This document shows, piece by piece, positions 33,162 through 40,283 of a DNA stretch of 64,000 nt; position 1 is the stretch's first letter; each line of letters starts with the position of its first letter. The notes below the pieces were generated by a model that had not been told where the DNA came from, did no database searches, and was given only the letters and a program-made list of their open reading frames with translations. This stretch comes from Marinobacterium_D sp050908845 (lineage in GTDB: Bacteria; Pseudomonadota; Gammaproteobacteria; Pseudomonadales; Balneatricaceae). The DNA is taken from contig NZ_CP194171.1 of assembly GCF_050908845.1 (NCBI RefSeq), positions 3,658,001-3,722,000 on the forward strand. Direction: 5' to 3'. The position numbers were made by a program, and so were the translations under genes.

Positions 33162-34220
33162 ATGGCTAGACTAATTATTCCTGAAATTTCTGCTAAAGTC
33201 GAAGACGATGTTAAGCTTTATTTAAAATGCGAAAGGTGTGATAACGGCATTGAATTTAATTCTGAACGGCAGAGACTTATTAGTAAAAATAATGGGGCAG
33301 GTCATCAATGCACTTATTGTGGTGATTTTTATATTCTAGTTATTTGTTCAGAATGTGAAGAGCAGTACACATTAAACCATTATAAATGGGATGCATACAG
33401 AAAGGGAAAAGAATTTTTATGTGAAGAGTGTGGTTCCTCCCTTAAAAGTAATTTCTTTGTTAGAGATTTAGAAATCAATTCAGCACAACAAAGGTGTAAT
33501 CCAGTACCATCTGGAAACTTTGATTATGAAAAAAAGTATTTAAAATATGCATTAGCAAAAATAAGCGACGAAAGAAAATATTATTTCTCACAAGTGCATG
33601 GCGGAATAAACACCAGAATTAATATTGTACGAAGAGTAATAAAAGAAATAGATGATAACGGTTTTTCAGGTTGGGAAATTTATACTAGTGAAAATGATAT
33701 TCACCCTACCGGAAAGATAATAGCTGAAGAGTCAGCTTTTATAATATCAAATTCTCTAATATCAATTCTCGACGTTTTTTCTCATGAAATGGTTATGCTT
33801 TCAGGGTTTAAAGTTAATCCTAGAGATATATCATTTAACAACCTGATAAGTAATAAATGGACTATTGGCATAGCTGATGGTATCCATGAATTATGCTGTT
33901 GTTTTAAAAATAAATTTAGCTATAAGTATCTTTGTAGGCTCCGTAATTGCCTGCAACACAGATATAGTATCCCTATTGTCAGAAAATCAACATTTAAACT
34001 AGAAATTCCAGGTTCAATTAGTGACTTTCACTTACCTTCTGAACATAAAATATATCTTCCAGATAACCCTCAATCTATGCCAGAAAATATAACATATAAT
34101 AAAGAATATTTATTTGAAGATATTTTTTTAGAAATTCAAAAAGATATAATCGATCTAATATCAGAAATATATAAATTAATATCTATTGAAAATAGAATTG
34201 ATTCAATGGGAAATGAATGA
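33162..34220 (+). CDS. Zinc-ribbon protein with HEPN-like RX4H motif, orphan
   Basis: A 352-residue, strongly A+T-rich gene unlike the host's G+C-rich genes. The N-terminal third has four CxxC pairs (CERC near 24, CTYC near 47, CSEC near 60, CEEC near 84), suggesting two zinc ribbons. The C-terminal half is helical and carries RNCLQHR, an RX4H motif of the kind found in HEPN ribonuclease or nucleotide-binding domains. HEPN proteins are common in toxin-antitoxin and anti-phage systems; a role in RNA cleavage or defence is inference. It is on the plus strand while the flanking cassettes are on the minus strand, so if it is part of a cassette it is inverted. ATG at 33162; no good ribosome site. 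Confidence 0.75.
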   Translation: MARLIIPEISAKVEDDVKLYLKCERCDNGIEFNSERQRLISKNNGAGHQCTYCGDFYILVICSECEEQYTLNHYKWDAYRKGKEFLCEECGSSLKSNFFVRDLEINSAQQRCNPVPSGNFDYEKKYLKYALAKISDERKYYFSQVHGGINTRINIVRRVIKEIDDNGFSGWEIYTSENDIHPTGKIIAEESAFIISNSLISILDVFSHEMVMLSGFKVNPRDISFNNLISNKWTIGIADGIHELCCCFKNKFSYKYLCRLRNCLQHRYSIPIVRKSTFKLEIPGSISDFHLPSEHKIYLPDNPQSMPENITYNKEYLFEDIFLEIQKDIIDLISEIYKLISIENRIDSMGNE

Positions 34221-34286
34221 AAATTATGTCTGCTTATTCGCTGTAGCTCTCATAACGGCCAAAGCCAGCAATTGTCCCATACCGGA

Positions 34287-34354
34287 CCTTAACGCCGTGC
34301 CGTGGGGCAAACTGGAGCGCAGCGTAGGTTTGTCCCTAGCAGCACTTTGTTAGC
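34287..34354 (-). other. attC site 1 (integron-type recombination site)
   Basis: On the minus strand: R'' AGCTAAC, then AAAGTGCTG, a folding arm GGGACAAAC / GTTTGCCCC, then GGCACGGC and R' GTTAAGG; 68 bp. The inner L''/L' words GTGC and GCAC are complementary. The stop codon TAA of the 34350-35105 gene is inside R''. These are the structural hallmarks of attC. Confidence 0.72.
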
Positions 34355-35105
34355 TTTCATATTCATTTAGCCACTCAAGTAGTTTATCGCGATCTACCAA
34401 TGCCAAATCCCAACTACTTTGCGCCTCATTTTCAACAAACTTCCTTGCATCCTGCGTGAAAGTTGAGGTTGTTACGAGAATTGCTTTATTCGGGCCGTCT
34501 TTCGTGTTTTTTACCCCATAGAGAGCGCGAACGATATCGACGCTAATCTTATTACTCTCTGAATAATACTTACACTCGATAAAATATTTATTCTCTATGC
34601 CCATAGAGTCTTTATGGACTGCAATAATGTCTTTGCCTCCATCTCGCGTACGTTTCGTGAGGTCAACGGAGAAGCCTTTTTTCTTGAAAACCTCCGCAAC
34701 GATCTCTTCAAACTGTCTTGGAGTTAGTTCTCCGAGAAGAGACATATCGGCCTTCAGGGCAATTATAAGCTCACTTACTGACTCATGTAACTCGAATAAA
34801 TCTCTTGCGCTATATATCTCTATCAAATATTCGAACTTAGGCTCACCTTCAGTTTGCGCCCCAGCAGAGTTATTTATAAATAAATTAAACACTTCTACAG
34901 GATACTCACTTACTTGAAAAGCAAGTGATATATCAGAATCGCAGTTAATGCATTCAAATTCATACGTTATATCGTACAAACTTTCTGGCCCCATACCGCG
35001 CTCACTTCCACCAACACAGTCGATGACAAAATCTTCAACCGGTATATCACCACGATCACCGCAACTGTCACACGTATATTCAATTATCCCAGAAAATTTC
35101 CACAC
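34350..35105 (-). CDS. Mrr-type (type IV) restriction endonuclease-like cassette protein with zinc ribbon
   Basis: A 251-residue protein. The N-terminal half has two CxxC knuckles (CDSCGD near 11 and CINCDS near 52), a probable zinc-binding fold. The C-terminal half is an Mrr_cat PD-(D/E)XK nuclease: LTPRQFEEIVAEVFKKKGF, the active-site Asp in RTRDGGKDIIAV and the ECK motif in FIECKYYSES, followed by VRALYGVK and KAILVTTSTFTQDARKF. Such enzymes cut modified or foreign DNA, so an anti-phage role is likely. The gene starts 20 bp behind attC site 2 and its stop codon is inside attC site 1: a textbook single-gene cassette. A+T-richer than the host genes. Confidence 0.85.
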   Translation of the reverse strand: MWKFSGIIEYTCDSCGDRGDIPVEDFVIDCVGGSERGMGPESLYDITYEFECINCDSDISLAFQVSEYPVEVFNLFINNSAGAQTEGEPKFEYLIEIYSARDLFELHESVSELIIALKADMSLLGELTPRQFEEIVAEVFKKKGFSVDLTKRTRDGGKDIIAVHKDSMGIENKYFIECKYYSESNKISVDIVRALYGVKNTKDGPNKAILVTTSTFTQDARKFVENEAQSSWDLALVDRDKLLEWLNEYES

Positions 35106-35124
35106 GGCTATTATCTCTCGTAAA

Positions 35125-35210
35125 AGCTAACGCTAAGCAAACGGGCGGCAAGACGCGCAGCGAGTTGACGTCCCAGCGGCCGCAGGCCGCGAGTGATGCA
35201 CTTGTTAGCG
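35125..35210 (-). other. attC site 2 (integron-type recombination site)
   Basis: On the minus strand: R'' CGCTAAC, then AAGTGCATCAC, a central GCGGCC-rich palindrome (GCGGCCTGCGGCCGC), and R' GTTAGCT; 86 bp. The TAA stop of the gene at 35205-35762 lies inside R'', and the next gene's start follows R' by 20 bp. Confidence 0.82.
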
Positions 35211-35762
35211 CTGACGCCAGCGATTGATAATTGCATTTATATTTATTCCTATTCCAAACATATTGGGCTTGAGTTCAAAGAAATCACTTACGTCACAACC
35301 TGTCTTCTCCCTTTCTTCAAATTTTTCCAAGAAAGACGTATCTCGATTTTCCGAGAACTCACACAATTCGGAAAAGAATAGATCGAGTGAGCCGAAGCGG
35401 CTCTCGATTTGTTCAATAGGAGCTAATAGGAACAAGTCATCATCTGTAAGATGGCTAGGATGTGTGCCAACAAGCAAAACAGAAAGCCCTAGGGATTCGC
35501 CTTTTGCTACGAAATCGTGGATTGTCCTATTGGAGAGGGCAGCATTTGATAGCTCACGCGAAAGCTCTCTGGTAAGACTGATTCCATCATGGCCTGCCAC
35601 TATGGCCCCCCTTTCCCCTAGGTGCTGAGCCAGCCTTGAGAAATTATCCTCTATTACCTCTGAATAGCCACCAGCCCATTTGTGCTGCCCTAGGATGAAA
35701 ACATATAGGTCAATACTAGGAATTACAGGCAAGCTTTTTAGTGACGAAATCTTGTAGCCCAT
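35205..35762 (-). CDS. Orphan cassette protein
   Basis: A 185-residue protein of no recognised family. ATG 35762 is chosen because AAGGAATAACA precedes it; a GTG at 35795 would start inside attC site 3. It looks soluble and alpha/beta: strand SIDLYVFILGQ, a LAQHLGERGAIVAGHDG turn and SLGLSVLLVGTH suggest a Rossmann-like or nuclease-like core, followed by a helical acidic part (ELCEFSENRD). The stop codon is inside attC site 2. Function cannot be assigned; one-gene cassettes next to nucleases are often defence or stress genes. Confidence 0.72.
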   Translation of the reverse strand: MGYKISSLKSLPVIPSIDLYVFILGQHKWAGGYSEVIEDNFSRLAQHLGERGAIVAGHDGISLTRELSRELSNAALSNRTIHDFVAKGESLGLSVLLVGTHPSHLTDDDLFLLAPIEQIESRFGSLDLFFSELCEFSENRDTSFLEKFEEREKTGCDVSDFFELKPNMFGIGININAIINRWRQR

Positions 35763-35777
35763 TGTTATTCCTTTTTT

Positions 35778-35837
35778 CGCTAACGCGTCGAACACCGGCG
35801 CAGCTCTGCTGCGTCAGCATGCTTTGATTTGTTAGGC
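35778..35837 (-). other. attC site 3 (canonical 60-bp element)
   Basis: On the minus strand: R'' GCCTAAC, AAATCAAAGCATG, central stem GACGCAGC / GCTGCGCC, GGTGTTCGAC and R' GTTAGCG; exactly 60 bp, the classical short attC length. The next cassette gene (ATG 35762) follows R' by 15 bp. Confidence 0.85.
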
Positions 35838-35870
35838 TTTGACTTAAAAGTTATCTTAATCATAAACTCG

Positions 35871-36077
35871 TTACCGAGTAACCCATACTAGGCGTGAATT
35901 AGGGGCGCTAGCGGCAATGCTCTGCTTTGAGGCATTAGCACGTTGAGAGCTGCTTGGCATGCCTTCTGGACTAAATTCTCCAAGTGCCATTCTAAGATTC
36001 TCTGTAGAGCCCAAGTCTAAGACGATGGGCCTAGACCTCGCTAGCCCGTGAATACCTGGATGTTGACTAGAAACCAC
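35871..36077 (-). CDS. Small overlapping ORF upstream of attC site 3, uncertain
   Basis: A 68-codon frame starting with GTG at 36077, overlapping the end of the 36067-37164 gene by 11 bp in another frame and ending 34 bp before attC site 3. The coupling geometry favours translation, but the composition (many Ser, Ala and Arg; no family) does not. It is listed because otherwise more than 200 bp of the cassette would be empty. Could be a small partner of the larger gene or non-coding. Confidence 0.35.
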   Translation of the reverse strand: MVSSQHPGIHGLARSRPIVLDLGSTENLRMALGEFSPEGMPSSSQRANASKQSIAASAPNSRLVWVTR

Positions 36078-37164
36078 CTAGTCGCAGATCGAGACGTTCC
36101 CTGAATTTTTTTATCTCGGAGCATTGTTCAATCAGCCACGATTCTGTGAAGTTATATTTGAAGCACTCAGTAGCGATAACATCTGCTATCTTTGCTGTAT
36201 AAATCAACTCTGTTGGCATCAGAAAACCGGCCTTGGTCAGAAGCGTATCTAACCGTTCTGCATCTAAATTTGAATTAGGGGATCGCCAACGTCTTATTCT
36301 TTGTCTTATTGTCGTAACATCCACTTTGTTCTTTTCGGCAAGAAGTTCATAAAGCTTATTCCAGCTTGAGGTATTAGCGTTTTTCTTAATACCTATGAAC
36401 ATTGACTGAACAGCCGATAAATAACGACCTTTTTCATCAAGTGATGGTAGGAACTGGCTAATAAATTCGTTATTTTCTACATCACCCTTATAGACTAACT
36501 TTAAATTTTGTTCTAATAAAACTGCAACGTGTAAATATTGCCTCACCAATATTGATACAGATAAGTCCATTAACTCCTTACTGTCTTTTAAACTTACAGG
36601 TTCATCCGACTTTAGATATGGAATTGCTTTATTCAAGACGTCATCTGGAACCATAAGAACATCTCGCCACACCTCACAAACATCATCAATCACTACCTTT
36701 TTATTAACTCTACGATTACGAATAAAATCCTTATCAATCTCACATAGCTCGGAAACGTAGGAACCGAAAGCTCGATCACTATCTGATTCACGAGCCAGGT
36801 GAGACTTCGCCACTGTGTAAAACGGGGTCCAGCAACCCAAATACTTTATATCGCTAATTCGTAACTTAATATCTGGGCCAATCCTCCCTCGCCAGTCATT
36901 GAAAAGAGTAAGTATCTGATCTCTAAGAACGCCAGGATCCGTTGAAGTATCGGCAAGATGATTCTCGTAGCCCCTTAACCGCCTAAATCGTGCCGCATCC
37001 GAGGTTATCTTATGCCTATCGCCTTCTGGAAGTGATGATCGTTCGATCCTCAGTGTCATCTCAGCGAGCGAGTCAAAGATTTTCCCATCTTGGAGAGCAT
37101 GGGCGATGTTCGGAAAGATGACCCCTACAGACGCTTGAGATAGTCTTCGATGTAGATGACGCAT
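36067..37164 (-). CDS. Orphan cassette protein with possible DNA-binding segment
   Basis: A 365-residue protein (ATG 37164; a TTG at 37173 is an alternative). It is A+T-rich and mostly helical, with many charged residues and no signal or membrane segment. A segment near residues 285-315 (VDVTTIRQRIRRWR, then LDTLLTKAG) resembles a helix-turn-helix, with transcriptional or defence-related use possible. No catalytic motif was recognised. It is on the same strand as the other cassette genes and is followed, after the small overlapping frame, by attC site 3. No attC is visible on its upstream side, so it may mark the array's start. Confidence 0.7.
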   Translation of the reverse strand: MRHLHRRLSQASVGVIFPNIAHALQDGKIFDSLAEMTLRIERSSLPEGDRHKITSDAARFRRLRGYENHLADTSTDPGVLRDQILTLFNDWRGRIGPDIKLRISDIKYLGCWTPFYTVAKSHLARESDSDRAFGSYVSELCEIDKDFIRNRRVNKKVVIDDVCEVWRDVLMVPDDVLNKAIPYLKSDEPVSLKDSKELMDLSVSILVRQYLHVAVLLEQNLKLVYKGDVENNEFISQFLPSLDEKGRYLSAVQSMFIGIKKNANTSSWNKLYELLAEKNKVDVTTIRQRIRRWRSPNSNLDAERLDTLLTKAGFLMPTELIYTAKIADVIATECFKYNFTESWLIEQCSEIKKFRERLDLRLGGF

Positions 37165-37247
37165 TTCAGTCAAATGTCCCTATTTGTACTTTGGTTCCAG
37201 TGAGATCCTAGCCTCTCAATTCCATCAAATAGAGCAGAGGACACGTC

Positions 37248-37397
37248 ATGAGTAAAGCTAAATCACCTATCTCCAAAGCGGATGCATCGCGCATTCAGAA
37301 ATCAACTTCAAAAAAGAATGGCGGGCGTACACCTAAAGACTCTTTCGCAGCAAGAACACAATCTGCCGCAGATAAAAATGCGGCTAATGTCAAATAA
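37248..37397 (+). CDS. Small SMP-family-like protein (49 aa)
   Basis: A 49-residue gene too short for routine detection. The sequence ISKADASRIQKSTSKKNGG, then SFAARTQSAADKNA, follows the seed-maturation-protein (SMP) pattern: DASRIQSxxAKxxGG and SFAARAQSAADxN. Short bacterial SMP-like proteins are common in marine and soil gammaproteobacteria; function is not established, and they are presumed disordered. Start ATG at 37248 with AGAGG upstream. It reads away from the cassette array, 84 bp from its first gene, and is followed after 10 bp by another small gene. Confidence 0.7.
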   Translation: MSKAKSPISKADASRIQKSTSKKNGGRTPKDSFAARTQSAADKNAANVK

Positions 37398-37407
37398 GGA
37401 GCAGATC

Positions 37408-37548
37408 ATGCCTGATACATCTACTATGTCAGACGCCGAACTTGATCTGTGGTCTGACATAAACAACCCCAATAATGACGCCGATATGGATGATTGGGCC
37501 GATGCTCATAATCCCAATAACGACGACTACTTAGGTGATGATAATTAA
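37408..37548 (+). CDS. Small acidic NPNND-repeat protein (46 aa)
   Basis: A 46-residue acidic protein from the ATG at 37408 (ribosome site AAGGAGCAGATC). It contains two copies of a motif W-S/A-D-x-x-NPNND (LWSDINNPNND and DWADAHNPNND), then ends YLGDDN. Similar ANxxNPNNxAY words occur in tiny uncharacterised proteins that travel with SMP-like genes. Asp/Asn content suggests cation or water binding; no function is known. It is co-oriented and probably co-transcribed with the SMP-like gene, and a terminator follows immediately. A longer frame from 37282 overlaps the SMP-like gene and is not used. Confidence 0.65.
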   Translation: MPDTSTMSDAELDLWSDINNPNNDADMDDWADAHNPNNDDYLGDDN

Positions 37549-37555
37549 GGTCTAT

Positions 37556-37583
37556 GGCCTGCGATCCTCTCGCAGGCCATTTT
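37556..37583 (+). terminator. Rho-independent terminator of the small-gene pair
   Basis: A 9-bp perfect stem GGCCTGCGA / TCGCAGGCC with a 5-nt loop TCCTC is followed by ATTTT. It begins seven bp past the second small gene. Confidence 0.85.
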
Positions 37584-37827
37584 GAGTGGTCCTGAGTTGT
37601 ATTAGAAGAAGTTGGAGTTGAGTGTGAATCGCCCCTACTCGGCTAGACACATCTATAACTCAAGCGCAGACCGCCAACCCATGCTCAAAGAGTGCTTAGT
37701 GCGCTGATCGGCCCCGTTGGGTGGGTCGCTTAATAGCTGCTCTATGCCGATAGCTAGCCCGGAGCACTACGCGCTGACGCCCGCTTCGGGTCGACTGCGG
37801 ACAAACACCCGCCACCCCAGAACCCAA

Positions 37828-37869
37828 ATGTTCAGTTTCGTGAAACCAGTTCCATTTGAAACTGAACAT
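37828..37869. promoter_or_regulatory. 12-bp perfect inverted repeat upstream of trpR
   Basis: ATGTTCAGTTTC (37828-37839) and GAAACTGAACAT (37858-37869) are exact inverse complements with an 18-bp spacer, 76 bp upstream of the trpR start codon. The size suggests a dimeric-protein operator or a two-site recognition element. The remainder of 37584-37945 shows no gene or attC. Confidence 0.5.
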
Positions 37870-37936
37870 CACAACACAATCGTACTGGACGCCCCCTCTC
37901 TGCCCGGTTACACTCGCCTCAAACCATGTAACAGCA

Positions 37937-37944
37937 TACTAGTA
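37937..37944 (+). promoter_or_regulatory. Possible TrpR operator half-site at the trpR start
   Basis: TACTAGTA, in GCATACTAGTACG, resembles one arm of the enterobacterial TrpR operator (GTACTAGTTAACTAGTAC) and directly abuts the GTG start codon of trpR. Only one arm is clear, so autoregulation is a suggestion. Confidence 0.3.
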
Positions 37945-37945
37945 C

Positions 37946-38188
37946 GTGAATACACCCTACATAGAAGAACTGCTCGATCATCTGCTGGAACAGCGGGATC
38001 GGGCCAGCCTGGAGCAGGCACTTGAGGAGCTGCTGACACCTTCGGAGTTGACCGAGGTGTGCAAGCGGCTGCAGATTCTTCGCCTGCTTGATGAGGGTGT
38101 GCCCCAGCGCGAGATTGCTCGTCGGCTCGGGGTTGGTATTGCTACTGTGACTCGCGGGTCACGCGCCCGAAAATCGGAAACCTCCTGA
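37946..38188 (+). CDS. trpR: Trp operon repressor
   Basis: An 80-residue TrpR-family protein with a GTG start. LLTPSELTEVCKRLQILRLL, then DEGVPQREIARRLGVGIATV and TRGSRA, match E. coli TrpR through the helix-turn-helix; GIATVTRGS corresponds to GIATITRGS, which contacts DNA and tryptophan. It is shorter than E. coli TrpR (108 residues), with a minimal N-terminus and no C-terminal helix extension. It is 18 bp upstream of trpE on the same strand, so the repressor would be made with the operon it controls. Confidence 0.85.
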   Translation: MNTPYIEELLDHLLEQRDRASLEQALEELLTPSELTEVCKRLQILRLLDEGVPQREIARRLGVGIATVTRGSRARKSETS

Positions 38189-38206
38189 ACGGAACTGTCC
38201 AGTTTT

Positions 38207-39595
38207 ATGAATAAGCCCGCCAGAATCGAACTGCCGCGCAAGCCTCACTATGTCACGCTGACCGCGGACACTGACTTCTTCGGCCTGTTCAAGAAGATCG
38301 AAAAGCGCTTCGATAACTGCTTTATGCTCGAATCGCTGGGCGAGGAGAGCTTTATCTCCCGCTACTCCATTATCGGTTTCGATCCGGAACAGGTGCTCTA
38401 TGCCACCGAAGGCGCGCTGCATATTCAGCAGCGTGATGGCAGTACCGAGACCTGGCCCAGCGAGAACCCTTACTACCTGCTGCGCGAGATCGTGCCGCAG
38501 AACATCATTTCGCGTAAGTACGCCGGCGGTCTGACCGGCTATATCGGCTACGACTGCATGAACTACTTCGAGCCGACGCTGAAACTGCAGCACAGCGAGA
38601 TGTTCGATGTGTTCCGCTTCGGAGTGTTCAAGGATGGCCTGATTCTCGACAAGATGACCGGCGAGGTTATCTACTTTTACTACACCGACAGCCGCATGGA
38701 ACTGATCGAGTCGATCCTGGCGGAGCCCGCCGTGGAAAACGGCGAACTGGCGATCACGCCCATGGGCGAGACCATGAGTCGGGAGGAGCACGCCGACGCG
38801 GTGATGAAGGTGAAGCAGGACATCATCGACGGCAAGGTTTTCCAGTGCGAGGTGGGCTTCAAGAAGCGCTTCAAGCTGGAGGGCGACACCATCGCCATCT
38901 ACGAGCAGCTGCGTGAGGTGAACCCTTCACCGCAGATGTACTACGTGAAGTTCGGCGAGCAGAAGCTGATCGGCGCCAGCCCCGAGCTGCTGTTCCGCCT
39001 GCGCCAGGGCGAAATGGAAACCTTCCCGCTGGCCGGCACCACCAAGCGCGGCAAGGATGAGGTGGAAGACACCCAGTACGCCCGCGCCCTGCTGAACGAT
39101 CCGAAGGAGATCGCCGAGCACAACATGATCGTCGATCTGCACCGCAACGATATCGGCCGCGTGGCGCGCTTCGGCACCGTGAAGGTGCGCAGCCTGATGG
39201 ATATCAAGCGCTTCAGCCATGTGCAGCATATCTCCAGCGAGATTGTCGGCATCATCGCCGAAACCGAGGATATGTTCTCGGCACTGGCGAGCAACTTCCC
39301 GGCCGGCACGCTCACCGGCGCACCGAAAATTGAGGCGATGAAGATCATCGACGACCTGGAATCCGACGGTCGCGGCCCCTATGGCGGTGCGGTGGGCCAC
39401 TTCTCCTTCAACGGCGACTGCACCTTCGCGATTCCGATCCGTACGGTCTTCGCCAACGGCGAGGAAGCCTACGTGCAGACCTGCGGCGGCAACGTCTACG
39501 ACTCCAACCCGGCCGATGAATACGAAGAGATCAACCGCAAGTTCGCCGGCACCAAGAAAGTTCTGGATACCTTTATGAAGGAGGCCGCCGAATGA
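38207..39595 (+). CDS. trpE: Anthranilate synthase component I
   Basis: A 462-residue chorismate-binding enzyme that makes anthranilate from chorismate with ammonia supplied by TrpG. The C-terminal catalytic core shows GKVFQCEVGFKKRF, LIGASPELLFRL, FPLAGTTKRGKDEVED, EIAEHNMIVDLHRNDIGRV, FPAGTLTGAPKIEAM and GGAVGHFSFNGD. It is shorter than E. coli TrpE (520) and diverged at the N-terminal tryptophan-inhibition region. The stop codon overlaps the trpG start by four bases (ATGA). AACTGTCCAGTT at 38193-38204, just before the ATG, is a small inverted repeat that could be regulatory. No trpD or trpC follows. Confidence 0.92.
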   Translation: MNKPARIELPRKPHYVTLTADTDFFGLFKKIEKRFDNCFMLESLGEESFISRYSIIGFDPEQVLYATEGALHIQQRDGSTETWPSENPYYLLREIVPQNIISRKYAGGLTGYIGYDCMNYFEPTLKLQHSEMFDVFRFGVFKDGLILDKMTGEVIYFYYTDSRMELIESILAEPAVENGELAITPMGETMSREEHADAVMKVKQDIIDGKVFQCEVGFKKRFKLEGDTIAIYEQLREVNPSPQMYYVKFGEQKLIGASPELLFRLRQGEMETFPLAGTTKRGKDEVEDTQYARALLNDPKEIAEHNMIVDLHRNDIGRVARFGTVKVRSLMDIKRFSHVQHISSEIVGIIAETEDMFSALASNFPAGTLTGAPKIEAMKIIDDLESDGRGPYGGAVGHFSFNGDCTFAIPIRTVFANGEEAYVQTCGGNVYDSNPADEYEEINRKFAGTKKVLDTFMKEAAE

Positions 39596-40254
39596 AGGTC
39601 TATATCATCGACAACTACGACTCCTTCACCTACAACCTGTACCAGTTTATCGGCGAGATACTCTCCAGCGCCAAGCTGACCGGCCAGATCGACGACTTCG
39701 ATATCGTCGTCAAGCGGAACGACCAGGTGAGCCTGGAACAGATCAAGGCTGCCAAACCGGACCGGCTGATCATCTCACCGGGACCGGGCTCTCCCGATGA
39801 CCCGGAGTACTTCGGCGTCTGCGCCGATGTGATCCGCGAACTGGGCCCGCAGATCCCACTGCTGGGGGTCTGCCTGGGAATGCAGGGGATCGTGCATGTA
39901 TTTGGCGGCAAGGTGATCAAGGCGCCGCTGCCGATGCATGGCAAGATCAGCCCGATCAGCCATAACGGCCGCGGCGTGTTCGCCAACACTCCGGATCAGC
40001 TGGAGATCATGCGTTATCACTCGCTGATCGCCGAATCGGAATCCCTGCCGGAATGCCTGGAAGTGACCGCAGTGGTAGGCGACCTGACCGAATCAGAGTT
40101 CTCCGATCTGGAGCGGATCCATCAGGGCGGTGCATTCGAGATCATGGGCGTGCGCCATCGCGAACATCCGATCCAGGGGATTCAGTTCCACCCCGAGTCG
40201 TTCGCGACGGAAGGCGGCAAGGAGCTGATCGCCAACTTCCTGTTTGAGAAGTAA
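39592..40254 (+). CDS. trpG: Anthranilate synthase component II (glutamine amidotransferase)
   Basis: A 220-residue class I glutamine amidotransferase. It opens YIIDNYDSFTYNLYQF; PGPGSPDDP and the nucleophile Cys in GVCLGMQGI follow, where the more usual form is GVCLGHQ. The C-terminal His/Glu pair is in QFHPESF. It releases ammonia from glutamine for TrpE, and the ATGA overlap with trpE implies translational coupling and stoichiometric synthesis. An alternative partner role in folate synthesis (PabA) is possible for such proteins, but the trpE linkage favours TrpG. It ends the trp unit; the next gene is convergent. Confidence 0.92.
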   Translation: MKVYIIDNYDSFTYNLYQFIGEILSSAKLTGQIDDFDIVVKRNDQVSLEQIKAAKPDRLIISPGPGSPDDPEYFGVCADVIRELGPQIPLLGVCLGMQGIVHVFGGKVIKAPLPMHGKISPISHNGRGVFANTPDQLEIMRYHSLIAESESLPECLEVTAVVGDLTESEFSDLERIHQGGAFEIMGVRHREHPIQGIQFHPESFATEGGKELIANFLFEK

Positions 40255-40283
40255 ACGGAAACGGGCGTGCCGGTGCCTGAGTA

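Noticed and set aside
34250..34286. Longer version of attC site 1 starting at TCATAAC near 34250
   Set aside because: The shorter span 34287-34354 gives better complementary boxes and inner stems; the longer one pairs poorly.
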